Assembly: GCA_046352935.1 (NCBI GenBank)
Contig: JAXMGR010000015.1
Span: forward strand, 1-64,000
DNA length: 64,000 nucleotides
Direction of reading: 5' to 3'
Source of the DNA: CAYWMY01 sp046352935
GTDB taxonomy: Bacteria; Pseudomonadota; Gammaproteobacteria; Steroidobacterales; Steroidobacteraceae
Shown here piece by piece: positions 61,560 to 64,000 of the stretch. The notes below the pieces were generated by a model that was not told the origin of the DNA, did no database searches, and worked only from the letters and a program-made list of their open reading frames with translations. Position numbers and translations under genes: made by a program. Numbering within the stretch: position 1 is the stretch's first letter; the number at the start of each line of letters is the position of its first letter.

Positions 61560-61597
61560 ATCCCACCCTCTCCGCCAATGAAACAGGGCCCCGCGCT
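61560..61597. repeat. Second copy of the tRNA-Ser 3' end and hairpin start (direct repeat)
   Basis: 38 bases (starting ATCCCACCCTCTCCGCCAAT) are identical to 61367-61404: the tRNA T-arm end, acceptor, CCA and first part of the downstream hairpin. The copy then diverges. The 155 bases between the copies carry no gene. It looks like an att-type duplication left by an integrating element, or a tandem duplication remnant. Confidence 0.85.
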
Positions 61598-61711
61598 TCG
61601 CGCGGAGGACTACGTTTCGTTTCAGGTCCTGCCTCATTTCAGTTGCGGCCGCGGGTGTCGCGATGCCGGACGCGGCGATTCGTCGAGCCATGGATTCATG
61701 TCGTGGATTTG

Positions 61712-61740
61712 TTGACGGGGTCCGGGGTCGACCTTAGGAT
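61712..61740 (+). promoter_or_regulatory. Promoter of ffs
   Basis: TTGACG (61712-61717) and TAGGAT (61735-61740), 17-base spacer, in a locally less GC-rich stretch. Transcription would begin near 61747, giving about 65 bases of leader before the mature RNA. Confidence 0.5.
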
Positions 61741-61811
61741 CTCGGCCCCGCCTGGCAGTCTGCGCGTGCTGCCTGTACCGTCGGTCCTCGAGGCCAGATG
61801 GTCCGGTCCAT

Positions 61812-61923
61812 GGCGGCTCGCGCCGGTTTCTCCGCGACGATTGGCCGTGAACCCCGCCAGGCCCGGAAGGGAGCAACGGTAACGGCGACATCGGGTGCCG
61901 GAGGGGTGCTGGCGCGGGCCGCC
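61812..61923 (+). ncRNA. ffs: Signal recognition particle 4.5S RNA, small bacterial type
   Basis: A 112-base hairpin RNA. The apical domain has the universal SRP motif: CCAGGCCCGGAAGGGAGCAA (61857-61876), close to E. coli CAGGUCCGGAAGGAAGCAGC. The ends GGCGGCTCGCGCCGG and CTGGCGCGGGCCGCC pair to close the rod. It lies 37 bases upstream of dnaX, the known position in several gammaproteobacteria. Partner of Ffh (28.3 kb). Confidence 0.93.
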
Positions 61924-61960
61924 GCCTTCGCGCTCTCGGGGCCGGTTCCACGGGGATGCC

Positions 61961-63547
61961 ATGAGCTATCTGGTGCTGGCGCGCAAGTGGCGCCCCAAGT
62001 CCTTCGCCGAGATGGTGGGCCAGGAACACGTGCTGCGCGCGCTCGTGAACGCGCTCGACAGTGGCCGGCTGCACCACGCCTTCCTGTTCACGGGTACGCG
62101 GGGTGTCGGCAAGACGACGCTGGCGCGCATCCTCGCCAAGTCGCTGAACTGCGAGACGGGCGTGTCGTCGCGACCCTGCGGGAGCTGCGCGGCCTGCCGG
62201 GAGATCGACGAGGGTCGCTTCGTCGATCTCATCGAGGTCGATGCCGCGTCGCGGACCAAGGTCGACGACACGCGCGAGCTGCTCGACAACGTCCAGTACA
62301 TGCCGACGCGCGGCCGGTACAAGGTGTACCTCATCGACGAGGTGCACATGCTCTCGGGCCACTCCTTCAACGCGCTGCTGAAGACGCTCGAGGAGCCTCC
62401 GCCGCACGTCAAGTTCCTGTTCGCGACGACCGATCCGCAGAAGTTGCCCGTCACGGTGCTGTCGCGCTGCCTGCAGTTCAACCTCAAGCGCCTGACGCCG
62501 GCGCTGATCGCGGAGCGCATGCGGCAGGTGCTCGACGCCGAGGGCATCGTCCACGATGCCGCCGCCGTCGCGCTGGTGGCGAAGGCGGCCGACGGCAGCA
62601 TGCGCGATGCGCTGTCGCTGCTTGACCAGCTGCTCGCCTTCGGTGGAGGCCGGGTCCAGGAGGCCGACGCGCGCGCCATGCTGGGTACGATCGACAGGGC
62701 GCAGGTGCAGCAGCTGCTGGAACACCTCGCGCGTGGCGACGGCGCGGGGCTCATCGCGCTCGCGGCCGCGATGGACGAGTTCTCGCCCGATTACGCGCAG
62801 GTGCTCGACGAACTCGCCCTGCTTCTGCAGCGTGTGGCGCTGGTCCAGGTCGTTCCGGATGCACCGTGTGGCGAGGAATTCCCGCCCGAGATCGTGTCCG
62901 GTCTCGCGGCACGGATCGGCGCCGAGGACCTGCAGCTCTATTACCAGTTCGCCATCCAGGGCCGGCGCGATCTCGCGCTCGCGCCCGATCCGCGCGCCGG
63001 ATTCGAGATGACGCTGCTGCGCATGCTGGCCTTCCGGCCCGCGGGTGCGCCGTCGGCCGCGGTCAGCGCGGTTCCCGCGTCGCCGTCCGCTGCGGCGCCG
63101 CGGGCGCCCGCGGCGGCCCCGGTCGCGCGCGCCGCGCACGGACCGCGAGCCGATGCTGCGGCAATCGATCTCACGGACTGGCCGGCTGTGGTGGCGAGGC
63201 TCGATCTGCAGGGCGCTGCGAAGCAGCTCGCCGGCAACTGCTCCTTCGTGCGACAGGACGGGGCGACAGTCGTGCTGCGCCTCGATTCCCGCGCCGCCCA
63301 GCTGCGGACGAAGATGCAGGAGGACCGCCTCGCCGCGGCGCTCGGCCGGCTGCTCGGGCGTGAGCCGCGCATCGAGTTCGAGGTCGCCGAGGGCCCGGTC
63401 GACACACCGGTGCGCCAGCGCGAACGCGACGATCGGGACCGCATCGACGCCGCCCGGGCCGCGCTCGATCGCGATCCGAACGTCATCGCGCTGAAGGAAC
63501 GTTTCGACGCAGTCGTGCAGCCGGATTCCGTTCGCCCGGTCCGGTAG
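61961..63547 (+). CDS. dnaX: DNA polymerase III tau/gamma subunit
   Basis: A 528-residue clamp-loader ATPase: YLVLARKWRPKSFAEMVGQE, Walker A GTRGVGKTTLA near residue 45, zinc-binding cysteines in RPCGSCAACREI, Walker B LIDEVHMLS and sensor FATTDPQKLP. Domain III is followed by an Ala/Pro-rich linker (residues 375-400) and a tau C-terminal domain that should contact the polymerase. Shorter than E. coli tau (643) and I see no A-rich slippery site, so gamma may not be made by frameshift here. Confidence 0.97.
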   Translation: MSYLVLARKWRPKSFAEMVGQEHVLRALVNALDSGRLHHAFLFTGTRGVGKTTLARILAKSLNCETGVSSRPCGSCAACREIDEGRFVDLIEVDAASRTKVDDTRELLDNVQYMPTRGRYKVYLIDEVHMLSGHSFNALLKTLEEPPPHVKFLFATTDPQKLPVTVLSRCLQFNLKRLTPALIAERMRQVLDAEGIVHDAAAVALVAKAADGSMRDALSLLDQLLAFGGGRVQEADARAMLGTIDRAQVQQLLEHLARGDGAGLIALAAAMDEFSPDYAQVLDELALLLQRVALVQVVPDAPCGEEFPPEIVSGLAARIGAEDLQLYYQFAIQGRRDLALAPDPRAGFEMTLLRMLAFRPAGAPSAAVSAVPASPSAAAPRAPAAAPVARAAHGPRADAAAIDLTDWPAVVARLDLQGAAKQLAGNCSFVRQDGATVVLRLDSRAAQLRTKMQEDRLAAALGRLLGREPRIEFEVAEGPVDTPVRQRERDDRDRIDAARAALDRDPNVIALKERFDAVVQPDSVRPVR

Positions 63548-63620
63548 CGCCGTGCGTGCGGCGCGCCGTGGCGGACGGCGTATCGAGTATGGATTCCGGA
63601 ATTCACCAGCGGAGCAGGGG

Positions 63621-63947
63621 ATGAAGCCGAACATCGGACAGTTGATGCGCCAGGCGCAGCAGATGCAGGAAAACCTCCAGAAGGCGCAGGCCCAGCTCGC
63701 CTCACTGGAAGTCGTGGGCGAGGCGGGCGGTGCCATGGTGCGCGTGACCATGAACGGCCGGCACGAAGTGAGCCGCGTGCAGATCGACCCGTCGGTCGCG
63801 GGCGCCGACGACCGCGAGATGCTCGAGGACCTCGTCGCGGCGGCGTGCAACGATGCCGTGCGCAAGGTCGAGGGGGCCGTGCAGGACAGGATGTCCGGTG
63901 CGATGGCGGGGATGCAGCTGCCACCCGGCTTCAAGCTGCCGTTCTGA
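63621..63947 (+). CDS. Nucleoid-associated protein YbaB/EbfC
   Basis: A 108-residue homodimeric DNA-binding protein: MKPNIGQLMRQAQQMQENLQ, EVVGEAGGAMVRVTMNGRHE, and a Met-rich C-terminus. It sits between dnaX and recR in the conserved order. ATG 63621 has GGAGCAGGGG upstream; the frame opens at 63552 without conservation. Confidence 0.96.
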   Translation: MKPNIGQLMRQAQQMQENLQKAQAQLASLEVVGEAGGAMVRVTMNGRHEVSRVQIDPSVAGADDREMLEDLVAAACNDAVRKVEGAVQDRMSGAMAGMQLPPGFKLPF

Positions 63948-63957
63948 GCACGACCGC

Positions 63958-64000
63958 GTGCAATACGCACCGGCGCTCGCGCGCCTGATCGAGGCGCTGC
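63958..64000 (+). CDS. recR: Recombination protein RecR, first 14 codons
   Basis: From GTG 63958 the frame reads VQYAPALARLIEAL, matching the start of RecR proteins, which begin M-Q-Y/F-S-P-x-L-x-x-L-I-x-x-L. The dnaX-ybaB-recR order supports it. The rest is beyond the window. Confidence 0.8.
   Translation, partial: MQYAPALARLIEAL

Noticed and set aside
61961..63547. Programmed ribosomal frameshift in dnaX to make gamma
   Set aside because: I could not see an A AAA AAG-type slippery run in this GC-rich gene, so I do not claim it.
61634..63970. 778-codon minus-strand ORF antisense to dnaX and ffs
   Set aside because: Covers the SRP RNA and dnaX in reverse; no domain visible.

Overview
The window is GC-rich bacterial chromosome (visibly well above 60% GC). 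Genes are tightly packed, many overlap by ATGA, GTGA or TGATG, and GTG starts are common. Several gene orders point to Gammaproteobacteria: rpsF-rpsR-DUF2232-rplI-dnaB-alr, ffh-rpsP-rimM-trmD-rplS, ffs-dnaX-ybaB-recR, mlaFEDCB, gcvR divergent from dapA followed by a BamC-like lipoprotein, and a sufRBCDSU-sufT operon. The style suggests the Xanthomonadales/Nevskiales/Steroidobacterales neighbourhood. That placement is inference from gene order and codon style, not from a search.

Layout. 1-1.4 kb: U32-family pair, cut by the left edge. 1.5-10.8 kb: a sulfate-ester uptake and desulfation locus with a FecI/FecR-type sigma/anti-sigma pair, a TonB receptor with an STN signalling domain, an alkyl sulfatase, an arylsulfatase and a frameshifted AraC regulator, ending at tRNA-Leu(CAG). 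11-16.4 kb: rnr, rlmB and an octaheme cytochrome-TPR protein. 16.4-16.6 kb: a long imperfect palindrome. 16.7-21.3 kb: ribosomal/replication operon and alr. 21.3-23.9 kb: FHA/PP2C/Ser-Thr kinase cassette on the minus strand. 24-35 kb: radA, carbonic anhydrase, CorB-like, YpjD-like, ffh, rpsP-rimM-trmD-rplS, sppA, Hsp15-like, YhhQ.

35-43.6 kb is the most unusual part. A five-gene minus-strand operon (SDR, AttH-like protein A, a phosphotransferase with a degenerate catalytic loop, a small helical protein, an intact phosphotransferase) faces a divergent three-gene unit (AttH-like protein B, a small membrane protein, a membrane-anchored linalool dehydratase/isomerase-like protein). Together they look like an accessory module for terpenoid or steroid tertiary-alcohol chemistry, possibly ATP-dependent dehydration.

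43.7-50.6 kb: sixA and the SUF operon with its Rrf2 regulator and a candidate operator. 50.7-64 kb: class I aldolase, mlaFEDCB with convergent mlaA, bepA-like protease, PIN-PhoH, bcp, gcvR, dapA, BamC-like lipoprotein, tRNA-Ser(GGA) with a duplicated 3' end, the SRP RNA gene, dnaX, ybaB and the first codons of recR. No CRISPR array, insertion sequence or complete prophage was recognised.
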